From the NCBI GenBank assembly GCA_030248195.1, contig JASAND010028892.1, positions 36,064 through 100,063 of the forward strand: DNA of 64,000 nt. The letters run 5' to 3'. The DNA is from Trissonchulus latispiculum (Eukaryota; Nematoda; Enoplea; Enoplida; Ironidae). The notes under the pieces were generated by a model, which did no database searches, was not told the DNA's origin, and saw only the letters and a program-made list of their open reading frames with translations. The translations under genes were made by a program, and so were the position numbers. Positions within the stretch are counted from its first letter, which is position 1, and each line of letters opens with the position of its first letter. This document shows positions 1-12,670 of the stretch, in pieces.

Positions 1-2763
1 AAAATATTATTGCATTTGGCTCAGCCAATTTCGAGCTATGGCGACTTAAAGTTAGGAGGCCTGACTGCGGTTTTGGGACAGGAACGGCGCTGATATTTCC
101 GTCCATTACTCTCAACTCATTTTTTCTAGCATGATGGTCAATACACCGTTCGAAAGCTCTTTTAAAGAGCTTCTAAACAACATACATTAAATGGTGCTGC
201 GTGCTTTAATTATGACTGTGACGTCAAAACATTGACAGCGGCCTAGAAAACTAGCATTCACGAAAATCGACATTTCGGATCATAGCAGGCGCTAAATAAA
301 CGGGTCTCACACAGATGTCTGTCCAGTAACAGAAAGATATATTCGTAATATATGTGCAAAATTTCAGCAAATTTAATGATCCCTTGCGGTGTCTGCGCTA
401 AATTGAATTCAACTGTTACATCCACTTGACAGTGCATCTGCCGCGTCTGATCACCTTAAAGAGAGATAAAGAAAGAATAGTGGTATGTGGTAGTTGCTGG
501 CTCTTTGCACACATATTTAGTGGTGGCTTGTGCGTAAATGTGCAATATTTCAGCAAATTTAATGGTCCTTTGTGTTGTCTGCACTAAATTTTACTCACCT
601 GTTACATACAGATCAGAAGGATCATGCCACAGGAAGGTGCATAGGGTCTCCAATTTAAGGCAAGTACTTCGAAGAGGCTAAGGATGGTCGAATTGTGGTG
701 TGGATTAATTATCCGGCCGCGCTCAGAAATTCATCAAATTAAAGGAATCTTCTTTTCATTTTTTGTTAAAATTTCTGGTGATTCTTTTTGTTAACCTTGC
801 TATAACTTTGTTACGCTTATTAGAAGTATGGCGAACAAATGTGTGTAAAAATTTGACCGTTTATGGAAGATCATCTTTGGAGTAAGCCACAACAATGTAT
901 ATATTTTACAGTCGTCAGGAACTCGTGATTTTAAAAATTCTGAAAAATTATTCACGGAAAACCTAAAATTCTTAACTTTATGCCGAATTTTTGTTGCTAT
1001 CAAAATTTTGTTTTCATGATAGAGTCGATATGGTCCAGCCGCACATTTGTGCTTTTCTGTCATTCATGCAAATGCGCCCATTTTCCGTAATTTCGGGGTT
1101 TTGAAATCTTCTCCAATACCCACAATACGCGTATTATTCGAAAGCTATTAACGACTGGAACAACTTTTGTATTTAGAACAATCTCTTGAAATGCACTCAA
1201 TCCCCGGAATTCACGAAAATCGGATTTTCCGCATTTTGAACATTTTCTCCAATGCCGCACAATATGAGTATCTAAAGCTCTAGTTGAGCTGAACAAATCT
1301 TTTAATAGAATCAAATCAATATATATATCTAAAAATTCATCAAATTCCCGGAATTCACAAAACTACTCATTATCTCTGGCTTGGGAGTTCTTCGTGAATT
1401 CCGTGTTCGTGGGCGCATTTCCTCAAGTTGGCTGTATCACAAAAATTGCTCAAATCATCAAGAGCTTTAAATTGATACCCACATTGTGGGATATTGGAGT
1501 AAATGTTCAATATCCGGAAAATCAAATTTTAGCGAATTCCGGAAATTGAGCACATTTTCAAGTGCTTGGTCTAATTCGAAGGTTGTTCAACTCGAGCTTT
1601 CGAATAATACCCGTCTTGCGGCTATGGGTATTGGAAAAAATTTTAAAATCCGGAAGTTTTGAAAACCCGGAATTCTGGAAATTGGGTGCGTTTTCTGAAA
1701 ACCTTGTGAAAGAGCAAAAATGTGCAGCGGGACTTGCTATACATTCCATCGTCGTAACAAAATTTTGATTGCAACAACAAAAAACTAAAAATTTCAGTTT
1801 TTCTGTAAATGAAACACGGAATTCCGTATTTTTCCGGGGTTTAGAATCTCGAGTTTCTGTCGTATCCTAAAGTTCCTAAAATACATATATATTGCTGTGG
1901 TTTACTCCAAATGACAGTCTTTTACAAAGGGTCAAAACGATAAGTCAAAACTCCGAATAATAATAAGCGTAACAAGGTTACATAATATGCAGCAATTTGA
2001 AAAATGAAAAGAAGATTCCTTTAATTTAATGAATTTCTGAGCGCGGCCGGATAATTAATCCACACCACAATTCGACCATCCTTAGGCTCTTCGAAGTACT
2101 TGCCTTAAATTGGAGACCCTATGCACCTTCCTGTGGCATGATCCTTCTGATCTGTATGTAACAGGTGAGTAAAATTTAGTGCAGACAACACAAAGGACCA
2201 TTAAATTTGCTGAAATATTGCACATTTACGCACAAGCCACCACTAAATATGTGTGCAAAGAGCCAGCAACTACCACATACCACTATTCTTTCTTTATCTC
2301 TCTTTAAGGTGATCAGACGCGGCAGATGCACTGTCAAGTGGATGTAACAGTTGAATTCAATTTAGCGCAGACACCGCAAGGGATCATTAGAATTTTGCTG
2401 AAATTTTGCACATATATTACGAATATATCTTTCTGTTACTGGACAGAAATCTGTGTGAGACCCGTTTATTTAGCGCCTGCTATGATCCGAAATGTCGATT
2501 TTCGTGAATGCTAGTTTTCTAGGCCGCTGTCAATGTTTTGACGTCACAGTCATAATTAAAGCACGCAGCACCATTTAATGTATGTTGTTTAGAAGCTCTT
2601 TAAAAGAGCTTTCGAACGGTGTATTGACCATCATGCTAGAAAAAATGAGTTGAGAGTAATGGACGGAAATATCAGCGCCATTCCTGTCCCAAAACCGCAG
2701 TCAGGCCTCCTAACTTTAAGTCGCCATAGCTCGAAATTGGCTGAGCCAAATGCAATAATATTT
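1..2763. repeat. Large palindrome / foldback element
   Basis: Bases 1-820 are the reverse complement of about 1965-2763, with near-identity over the outer ~750 bp. The inner part (about 830-1960) is also symmetric around ~1380 but much more diverged. It is built from a repeated ~150-bp AT-rich unit containing CCGGAATTC and a phrase resembling TATTCGAAAGCT. Base 1 pairs with base ~2763, so the palindrome may continue beyond the window start. No transposase ORF is visible; the small ORFs inside are not conserved between arms. This is typical of a foldback or long-hairpin MITE. Seen directly; the class assignment is inference. Confidence 0.85.
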
Positions 2764-4473
2764 TGCCTGGTTAGTACATTCCCTAGGACCATCAAACTGG
2801 CAGAGTTTGAGCGAAATCTATTTTTTGACCCATCGCGGCCTAGTTTGAAACTACTAGAAATCGACTGATATATATATCTTGAAATAAGTCAAATAAAGGC
2901 TATACATTCTTAATTATATAATTAGTGAATAATGTTCTCTTACGTTATTTTATAAATTTTATAAATTTATAAATAAGTCAAAATAAATAAAAAAGCTAAA
3001 TCATAGTAATTTGCACACTTAATTGAACAGAAACAGCACTAATGTTTATCTGAATTATCTAAAATATTGCAGTTACTGAATTTTTATTCCTGTTGGAGCA
3101 GGAACTTATGTGAAGCTTCTGACTTAATCCATGCTTCCATCATAAATAATTGGTCTACAAAGGAATACAGCCCCTTCTGGGACCAGCTTGTTGAACCTAG
3201 AAGCCCTGTCTCGACCATTGCGAACTATGCTAACGTAATAAACGATTTCTTCACAAAACCAGTCATGGCGAGATTAAAAGCCCTGGATGTATATATATTA
3301 GTGATGTGCGCTGAAACATTTGTCCGCTCCGGAGCTCCGGCCGGAGCGGGCTGTCGTCGGAGCTCCCGAGCCCGCGGAGCTCCGACTGTTTGTGGAGGCT
3401 AAATTGTAAAAATTTTATTTTAAGCTAAGCAAATTATTTTTGTACTGAAAAGCACGTCTACTCACTGTTTACTTTTACGTATCGCTTCATATCTTTATGT
3501 TCAGAATCTGATTCCTTTGATAAACATTATTATTCTATGCATTTGCTAACCTGTATCTTTGATCTGAAATAAGTTCAGACTTTGACAACTATTCACAGAA
3601 TTTGTGGCTGTTTCATTATGCATTACGTATGCTGCGTTGGCAAAAAAGCCACTTTTAGTTTACTGCCGTTTAGTTCTCTTTCATTCTTTTAAGATTTGCT
3701 AAGTTTAAGCCTTATAGATTAAGACTCCATATAATTCGTTAAGACTTTCGTCAAAAATTAAATTTGTCAAATCCATAATGAATTATATATGGCAAGTTTA
3801 ATGTATAGAGGTCGGGGAAAAAAACCAACCCGCAAGTGGTGGGGAAAACAACCAACGTTTGGGCGATGGGAATGAGCTAGCGGGCTCAAATTTTGCATGC
3901 AAGTTGGTAGGGCCCATCCCACCTATCACACCAAATTTGAGCTAAATCGGACCACTTTTGAGCATTTTGTGACGTTTTGAAAATTTTGGCATTTTTGACC
4001 CCCCAAAAATTCAAAATTAGCCTATTTTTGAAGGCCTGTAAAAAATTTTCCATAGCAGTTAGATAATAACTTTTAATACTTTCTATGAGAACAACATGTG
4101 CTCTTTCCAAAAATATCGGTCTCGCCTTCCTGCGACGTTTGGCAAGCTGCCAGCAGAATTTTTACAAAATGGGAAAAAAACCAAGGGGTGGGAAAAAACC
4201 AATTTTTGCTTTTGCTACCCAACTCCCAAAAATGGTTCTTAGTTGCTCAAAAGTCATCCACATAGCAAGTTTAATGCGTTCTTTCACGTGAACAGCTGAA
4301 AATTGCATTTGGACTTGGCAATTTTGTGCTAGCCGGTAAAAACCTCATTTCGGCGGATCGGCTGTTTGGCTCAGCTAAAGCGGCCAAAAAGTACTCTGGG
4401 ACAAAGAAATACGCGAACAAACACTGAAACAACGTTTATTTTAATTTATTTCATCGAATTTCGAAAGATTTAC

Positions 4474-6223
4474 AAACTAGTAACAAAAATGCCCTAACGG
4501 TCATTGCTAAAGGGGGGAATAGGGAAATGCTGCTAAAGCGGAAAAATGCCAATAGTTTCGTGCAGATTAATGTCTACTCAGCGCCTAAAATGATTGAAAC
4601 GAAGCTTTTGGCAGCAGAATAGGGAACTTAGCCAGCGGCTAAAATGATTGAAACCAGCTTTTTGGTGCAGAATAGGGAATTTAGCCAGCGCTTCAAAATG
4701 ATTGAAACCAGATTTTTGGTTCATAATAGGGATATAGTCAGCGCCTAAAATGATTGAAACCAGCTTTTTGGTGCAGAATAGGGAAATTAGCCAGCGCCTA
4801 AAATGATTGAAACCAGCTTTTTGGTGCAGAATAGGGAATTCAGTCAGCGTCTAAAATGATTGAAACCAGCTTTTTTACGCAGAATAGGGAATCTAGCCAG
4901 CGCCTAAAATGATTGAAACCAGCTTTTTGGTGCAGAATAGGAAATCTAGTCAGCGCCTAAAATGATTGAAACCAGCGTCTGGGGTAGAACAGGCGCCTCA
5001 CGCCATCCACCCTATTCGCGTGAAGTGGTCAGATACGTACTCAATCGCAATGGCGTGAGTATAATACATTGGTTTGAGAAGGCTTATGAGATAACTTGTG
5101 AGTAGAAATGATAAAGTATATACCTAATTCCGCACAAGGGGCTGTCTGCTGGACTGAACACTGTGATGGTGTCATGTAATGTGGCCTCCGCTGCGACCGA
5201 ATGAATGAATATGAAAGTCCTATGAAAAAAATTAGTTACCGCGCCCCTAAGATAAAATACGTCTACGCACTGTATGTATATACATAAACGCATTTGGCTT
5301 CGTCAAGTCCACTCAAATTCTCCACCACGGTAGCGTATATAGCACATACAATACATATATATACGTGTAAGTATATTTAACATGATAAATTTTGTACCAT
5401 GATAAATTTTGTTAAACCTCCTGAACAACATTGTGCAAATCAAAGTTAGCATAGCGTAGTTCATATATTCAGCTGTACGCAAATAACTAATAATAATAAT
5501 AATAACTACGCATCATCCTCCACCTAAAGCAACCTGGTTTTTTCGAACTTCACGAGGAACTGCTGATGCACTTTTACACGCACACTTACACACACAGCCC
5601 CTCATGTGACACAGGTATCCACGCAAATATCAAGCGCTTACTTGCTAAGTCCATTCTACGAGAATTCTTCTAGTTCACGCGAATAGGTGGATGGCGAGAG
5701 GCGCCTGTTCTACCCCAGACGCTGGTTCTCAATCATTTTAGGCGCTAATCTAGATTTCCTATTCAGAACCAAAAGCTGGTTTCAATCATTTTAGGCGCTG
5801 GCTAGATTCCCTATTCTGCGTAAAAAGCTGGTTTCAATCATTTTAGACGCTGACTGAATTCCCTATTCTGCACCAAAAAGCTGGTTTCAATCATTTTAGC
5901 GCTGGCTAAATTCCCTATTCTGCACCAAAAAGCTGGTTTCAATCATTTTAGGCGCTGACTATATCCCTATTCTGCACCAAAAAGCTGGTTTCAATCATTT
6001 TAGGCGCTGGCTAAATTCCCTATTCTGCACCAAAAAGCTGGTTTCAATCATTTTAGGCGCTGGCTAGATTCCCTATTCTGCGCCAAAAGCTTGCTTCAAT
6101 CATTTTAGGCGCTGGAGTAGATATTAATCTGCTCGAAACCATTGGCATTTTTCCGCTTTAGCAGCATTTCCCTATTCCCCCCTTTAGCAATGACCGTTAG
6201 GGGCATTTTTGTTACTAGTTTCT
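4474..6223. mobile_element. Foldback element with tandem-repeat arms
   Basis: Inverted arms 4474-5024 and 5674-6223 enclose a ~650-bp unique core (5025-5673). Each arm consists mainly of about eight tandem copies of a ~56-60-bp unit containing CGCCTAAAATGATTGAAACC followed by an AGAATAGGGAAT phrase. Arms made of short tandem repeats with a unique loop match the architecture known for Drosophila FB elements. The core holds no convincing ORF. Whether relationship to FB is by descent or only by form is unknown. Confidence 0.8.
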
Positions 6224-6359
6224 TGTATTTTTCCGCTGTAGATCACATACGTATTACTGAGTTATAAGGAACCGGCATTCTCCCTGATAAGAGTGTGTAG
6301 CAATGTCGGGGAGGCTAGTAGGCGCTGAGTGGGTTAGGATAAAATCCAAAAATACTTTT

Positions 6360-7806
6360 ATTAGGACCTTTTTATGCAAAGTTGTGCCCACAAAGTGTTT
6401 AACGCAATTTTCTGAATCGCTGACGATGTGCGGGGGAGTGGCGGCACCGCGTGGGGAAGGATAGAAATCAAAATGGCAGACTGTTTTAAAGGCACTTCTT
6501 TAACGCAAATTTTAGACCGCAAAATCGCGGGTTTAGCGCAGTTTTCTGAATGGCTGGCTGATGATGTGCAGAGGGGGGGGAATGTGGCTCCGCGTGGGGA
6601 CACAGAGATTTAAATAGCAGGCTCTTATATGCGAATTTGTGAACGCAAATGAGTGCAGGCTCTTATATGCGAATTTGTGAACGCAAATGAGTGTTTAATG
6701 CAGTTCTCTGATCGGTTGCCGATATTTGGGGGGGGGCAGCGGCACGCGTGGGGACACAGAGATTTAAATAGCAGGATCTTATATGCGAATTTTTTGGGAA
6801 CGCAAATGAGTGTTTAATCCAGTTCTCTGATCGGTTGCCGATATTTGGGGGGGGGGGGGCAGCGGCACGCGTGCGGACACAGAGATTTAAATAGCAGGCT
6901 CCTTATAGGCGAATTTGAGAACGCAAATGAGTGTTTAACGCAATTTTCTGAATGGCTGATGATGTGCGGAAGGGAGGGGTAAAGGTTAGCGGCGCCGCGT
7001 GGGGACACAGATTTAAATAGCAGGCTCTTATATATATGCGGATATGTGAACGCAAATGAGTGTTTAATGCAGTTCTCTGATCGGTTGCCGATATTTGGGG
7101 GGGGGGGGGGCCCGCGGCACGCGTGGGGACACAGAGATTTAAATAGCAGGCTCTTATATGCGAATTTGAGAACGGAAATGAGTGTTTAACGCAGTTCTCT
7201 GATCGGTTGGCGATATTTGGGGGGGGGGGGGCAGCGGCACGCGGGGGGACACAGAGATTTAAATAGCAGGATCTTATATGCGAATTTGTGAACGCAAATG
7301 AGTGTTTAATGCAGTTCTGATCGGCTACGTATATTTGGGGGGGGGGGGTGTGCGCGGCACGCGTGGGGACACAGAGATTTAACTAGCACGATCTTATATG
7401 CGAATTTTTGGGAACGCAAATGAGTGTTTAATCCAGTTCTCTGATCGGTTGCCGATATTTGGGGGGGCAGCGGCACGCGTGCGGACACAGAGATTTAAAT
7501 TGCAGGCCCTTATAGGCGAATTTGAGAACGCAAATGAGTGTTTAACGCAATTTTCTGAATGGCTGATGATGTGCGGAAGGGAGGGGGGGTTAGCGGCGCC
7601 GCGTGGGGACACAGATTTAAATAGTAGGCTCTTATATATATGCGAATATGTGAACGCAAATGAGTGTTTAATGCAGTTCTCTGATCGGTTGCCGATATTT
7701 GGGGGGGGGGGGCAGCGGCACGCGTGGGGACACAGAGATTTAAATAGCAGGCTCTTATATGCGAATTTGAGAACGCAAATGAGTGTTTAACGCAATTTTC
7801 TGAATG
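6360..7806. repeat. ~120-bp satellite array with poly-G tract in each unit
   Basis: About ten tandem units, with the anchor GGGGACACAGA recurring at 6598, 6752, 6874, 7002, 7126, 7246, 7366, 7485, 7603 and 7727 (spacing mostly 118-128 bp). Two unit types alternate irregularly. One has TCTGATCGGTTGCCGATATT followed by a G-run, the other has CTGAATGGCTGATGATGTGC. The G-run varies from about 7 to 13. After the 7807-10314 insertion the array resumes for ~20 bp and passes straight into the 139-bp satellite. Overlapping ORFs here are artefacts of repetition. Confidence 0.85.
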
Positions 7807-8692
7807 CAGGGCTGCCGCGCGACCTTTCCCAGAAAAAAGGAATTAAAAAAGGAATTTTGCACCCGAAAAAAAGGAAAAAAGGAATTTGTCCGACAAAAAA
7901 TAGGAAATAAAAGGAATTTTTACAGATAAATTAATAATGTTACTGTGCAAAAATATACAGATTAAGCTACATTTTCACACAGTTTTCTGCTTTTCAACTG
8001 TTCTCATTTAACCGACGGCGATATTTCCATAGGTGACGCAAGCACGCACCTACGATACTCGCAGATCATTGATTTCATACCCGCGGGGGCGAGAGGTTCT
8101 TGCGGGGGGGGGGGGGGGGGGGAAACACAAGGACAGAACCCAGAAGGTTACGAATCTTCATTTTAGGAATGAAACCCGTGCTTAAAACTTTAAATTGTTT
8201 ATTGCTTATTTTGAACAGCCACACAAGTTTTGAAATATTTACGTATGTTTTTAAGAAAAACTTGAGAATGTAAGCAAAACGCTACATTTACAAAACGCTA
8301 AAATGCAAATACGGACGCGTTATAAGCTTCGTCTTCTTGACTACAGTATATAAATAAAGATGCTTTTATGAAATAGAAAATACGCACCGAAGGCGCGAAA
8401 TTTATTGGTTTTGTACATTTTTTGTATTTTCCTCTTAATTTTTCTGACCCTTGAATCGCAAACAGGAAGCACCCCTGTATCTGCACTTGACCCACTTGAC
8501 CTAATTATGTAAGATTTTATATAGTTACTTAGCTTCGTAAATATTTGAAGTTTTAAAGTTTTAATTGAGATCACCTTAAGAACAGGTTTTGGAGAATCAA
8601 TCCTTTAAATATCAAACTTTGACGCAAAGAAACAAATAGAGCAATAAGATCTGACATAAAATACGTAGCTCATCGGAGATATTCTAACCGGC

Positions 8693-9077
8693 TGGGGCCC
8701 GTTGCATAAAAGTGATTAGTTGATTAGTGCAGCACTTTTTCGAGGAAAACTTTTGCTTCAGTCCACCGTTTTTAGAGTTGTTCGTACTATATCGTAGCTG
8801 TTGAAGTACTTTATCCAAAAATCGTAAAGTGTTTAATTTATCCTCACTGACTAATTCAGTCAAAGGAAATTTTTGAACTCAATCGTAATTTCTTCACTTT
8901 TTTACTTTGGCATCACTGCAATTTAAGTTGTAATTTAATTTGGACTTTTGATTTAATTAGAACGCTCAAAGTGCTTCAAAATGACATTATTGACGATGCC
9001 CTGCCCATTCGTAGCTTTCATTGTCCTCGAAAAACTGCTACACTAATCAACTAATCACTTTTATGCAACGGGCTCCA
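8693..9077. mobile_element. MITE with GGGCCCGTTGCATAAA-type ends
   Basis: A terminal inverted repeat of about 36 bp beginning TGGGGCCCGTTGCATAAAAG on the left and its near-perfect complement on the right (TGGAGCCCGTTGC...). Total length 385 bp, AT-rich interior, no ORF. I could not identify a clear target duplication. Confidence 0.75.
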
Positions 9078-9169
9078 GAGCGAGAATTCGGTTATTTTAA
9101 CTTGGTTAAAATGAGTATATATATAATTGAGCTAGGTCTTTGATCCATTTTTGGCTTTGTTTCGAGAGG

Positions 9170-9601
9170 CAGATTAATCGTTCAAAATATTCAAAAAAAT
9201 AAACGCAGAGACTCAAATTTTAAACATTTAAACTCAAAATTTCAATTTTTCTGAATCCGAAAACGTACAAAGAACAAGCTGCAAGAAGCTAAAACCTTTT
9301 TAACAAATTAATTATGTGTTTTTGTCTTTCCATACTTCAAAACTTACAAGGACTTAAGGACGATCAAATTAAGAAAAGGGCAATTCAGTAAATTAAGCAA
9401 AATGTTGAAATTTTTGGTAATTAATAAAAGTTTTGCAGTACAGACACAAAAGTGCAGAATTAATTTTTAGCTTCTTGCTGCCTGTTTGTGCATCCTGACG
9501 TACGTAGTTTAGAATAAAAAATGAAATTGAGAAAATGTTTAACATATGATTCTTTGCGCTTCATTTTTCGACATTTTGAGCGATTAATCTGCCTCTCGAA
9601 A
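9170..9601. mobile_element. Palindromic MITE
   Basis: Terminal inverted repeats TTTCGAGAGGCAGATTAATC at both ends, with a second inner symmetric pair (GCAAGAAGCTAAAA near 9282 and its complement near 9470). Total 432 bp, non-coding, nested inside the 7807-10314 insertion. Confidence 0.65.
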
Positions 9602-10336
9602 TAAACTGCTCAAAATTGATCAAACATTTAGCTCAAAATTATGAAAAAACTGAAGTGCGAAACTTAAAAAATTAAGTTACAATATAGACGAACAGACAGC
9701 TAGACCCCTTAACATTTGCTGCATTAGACAATCAAGATCAGCGTCAGAGTAAGATCTTTCTTGCTGGTCAACCGTTATACTACTTTTCCAATGAAGTCTT
9801 GGCATTATAGTACGTGCTACGCCAGAAATATTTGGAAAAGTCGTCCAATGATGTCTTGAAACGAGTGTTGTTCTAGTTTACCAGCGTTGTAAACTTATGT
9901 CAAAATTGCATGACATTGTACTACAATGCCAATTGGACTACTTTGCTACAACATATCCACGTTCAATCGAGCGCAAATTTTCAACTCTTGTCTTTACGCA
10001 AACAAAAAATAAGTCCAATCTAAATTCGTACTTGCTTGCAGATTATGTTAAAGTCAGTCATATTACATTAAAATGTGTGTAGATTTAGCTATTCTATAAT
10101 AAAACTGAAAAATTAAGAAAACAATATTCCGGCGAAGCCGGAAATTTTTTGGAAATTTACCACCGCAAAACTAAATTTTAGGCACATTTTTGTCCTTTTT
10201 CAGAAATATTTTGGAAAAAAAGGAAATAAAAGGAATTTTTGCAGAAAAAAGGAAAAAAAGGACGACCTCGAAAAAAAAGGAAAAAAAAGGAAAAAAGGAA
10301 CCGCGGCAGCCCTGTGAATGGCTGATGATGTGCGGA

Positions 10337-12670
10337 GGGGGGGTACCAAAGTTGGAAATTTTTCAAAAAATCGATTTTGGAGCAGTCCGGACCCTACTTA
10401 GGAAGCCACAGGCCGCTGGAACCACTTTGGAGGGGTCCTCCAATGAGAAAAAATGTTCGCCTCACCAAGTGCTTTCATTGGATACCAAAGTCGAAAATTT
10501 TTTAAAAAATCGATTTTTGACCATTCCGGACCCTGGTCAGGGCGCCACAGGCCGCTGGGACCACTTTGGAGGGGTCCTCCAATGAGAAAAAATGTTCGCC
10601 TCACCAAGGCTTTCATTTGATACCAAAGTCGGAAATTTTTAAAAAAATCGATTTTTGACCAGTCCGGACCCTGGTCAGGGCGCCTCAGGCCGCTGGGGCC
10701 ACTTTGGAGGGGTCCTCCAATGACAAAAAATGTTCGCCTCACCAAGGGCTTTCATTTGATACCAAAGTTGGAAATTTTTTAAAAAATCGATTTTTGACCA
10801 TTCCGGACCCTGGTCAGGGCGCCACAGGCCGCTGGGGCCACTTTGGAGGGGTCCTCCAATGACAAAAAATGTTCGCCTCACCAAGGGCTTTCATTTGATA
10901 CCAAAGTCGGAAATTTTTTAAAAAAATCGATTTTTGACCATTCCGGACCCTGGTCAGGGCGCCACAGGCCGCTGGGACCACTTTGGAGGGGTCCTCCAAT
11001 GACAAAAAATGATCGCCTCACCAAGGGCTTTCATTTGATACCAAAGTCGGAAATTTTTAAAAAAATCGATTTTTGACCAGTCCGGACCCTGGTCAGGGCG
11101 CCTCAGGCCGCTGGGGCCACTTTGGAGGGGTCCTCCAATGACAAAAAATGTTCGCCTCACCAAGGGCTTTCATTTGATACCAAAGTTGGAAATTTTTAAA
11201 AAAATCGATTTTTGACCAGTCCGGACCCTGGTCAGGGCGCCTCAGGCCGCTGGGGCCACTTTGGAGGGGTCCTCCAATGACAAAAAATGTTCGCCTCACC
11301 AAGGGCTTTCATTTGATACCAAAGTCGGAAATTTTAAAAAAATCGATTTTTGACCAGTCCGGACCCTGGTCAGGGCGCCTCAGGCCGCTGGGGCCACTTT
11401 GGAGGGGTCCTCCAATGACAAAAAATGTTCGCCTCACCAAGGGCTTTCATTTGATACCAAAGTTGGAAATTTTTTTAAAAAATCGATTTTTGACCATTCC
11501 GGACCCTGGTCAGGGCGCCACAGGCCGCTGGGACCACTTTGGAGGGGTCCTCCAATCAGAAAAAATGTTCGCCTCACCAAGGGCTTTCATTTGATACCAA
11601 AGTCGGAAATTTTTTAAAAAATCGATTTTTGACCAGTCCGGACCCTGGTCAGGGCGCCTCAGGCCGCTGGGGCCACTTTGGAGGGGTCCTCCAATGACAA
11701 AAAATGTTCGCCTCACCAAGGGCTTTCATTTGATACCAAAGTTGGAAATTTTTTTAAAAAATCGATTTTTGACCATTCCGGACCCTGGTCAGGGCGCCAC
11801 AGGCCGCTGGGACCACTTTGGAGGGGTCCTCCAATCACAAAAAATGTTCGCCTCACCAAGGGCTTTCATTTGATACCAAAGTTGGATATTTTTTAAAAAA
11901 TCGATTTTTGACCAGTCCGGACCCTGGTCAGGGCGCCACAGGCCGCTGGGACCACTTTGGAGGGGTCCTCCAATGAGAAAAAATGTTCGCCTCACCAAGG
12001 GCTTTCATTTGATACCAAAGTCGGAAATTTTTAAAAAAATCGATTTTTGACCAGTCCGGACCCTGGTCAGGGCGCCTCAGGCCGATGGGGACACTTTGGA
12101 GGGGTCATCCAATGACAAAAAATGTTCGCCTCACCAAGGGCTTTCATTTGATACCAAAGTTGGAAATTTTTTAAAAAATCGATTTTTGACCAGTCCTGAC
12201 CCTGGTCAGGGCGCCACAGGCCGCTGGGGCCACTTTGGAGGGGTCCTCCAATGACAAAAAATGTTCGCCTCACCAAGGGCTTTCATTTGATACCAAACAT
12301 GGCCACTTTTGGAAAAATCGATTTTTGACCATTTTGGACCGGTCCGGACCCTGGTCAGGGCGCCACAGGCCGCTGGGGCCACTTTGGAGGAGTCCTCCAA
12401 TGACAAAAATGTTCGCCTCACCAAGGGCTTTCATTTGATACCAAACGTGGCCACTTTTGGAAAAATCGATTTTTGACCATTTTGGACCGGTCCGGACCCT
12501 GGTCAGGGCGCCACTTTGGAGGGGTCCTCCAATGATAAAAAATATTCGCCTCACCAAGGCCTTTCATTTGATACCAAACTTGGCCACTTTTGGAAAAATC
12601 GATTTTTGGCCATTTTGGGCATGGTCCACGGTCCGGACCCCCGGCCAGAGCGCCACAGGGATCTGGCCGG
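10337..12670. repeat. 139-bp satellite array, about 16-17 units
   Basis: GATACCAAAG recurs at 10481, 10619, 10758, 10897 and so on at 138-139-bp steps to about 12570. Each unit reads, in order, CTTTCATTTGATACCAAA, an A-rich stretch, ATCGATTTTTGACC, a CCGGACCCTGGTCAGGGCGCC block, CTTTGGAGGGGTCCTCCAAT (itself a hairpin) and TGTTCGCCTCACCAAGG. The last three units are more diverged. 139 is not a multiple of 3, so the many ORFs here shift frame each unit and are not coding. Confidence 0.92.

Larger units (their letters stand above)
7807..10314. mobile_element. DNA transposon-like insertion in the satellite
   Basis: Ends CAGGGCTGCCGCG and its reverse complement, with TGAATG on both sides (7801-7806 and 10315-10320). 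Removing it restores the satellite phrase CTGAATGGCTGATG. Subterminal AAAAAGGAAAAAAGG tracts lie in the same orientation at both ends rather than inverted. The 6-bp duplication is shorter than hAT's 8. It contains nested palindromes at 8693-9077 and 9170-9601 and no transposase. A 20-G run lies near 8102-8122. Confidence 0.75.

Noticed and set aside
3067..3402. A 111-codon frame, partly protein-like, after a TTGCAG site
   Set aside because: The inverted copy (about 30885-31130) has a 4-bp insertion and a ~28-bp insertion that break this frame, and the last third runs into the hAT terminus.
4565..6110. CRISPR-like array
   Set aside because: Repeats are contiguous ~56-60-bp units without unique spacers and occur in mirror-image arms, typical of a foldback element in a eukaryote.
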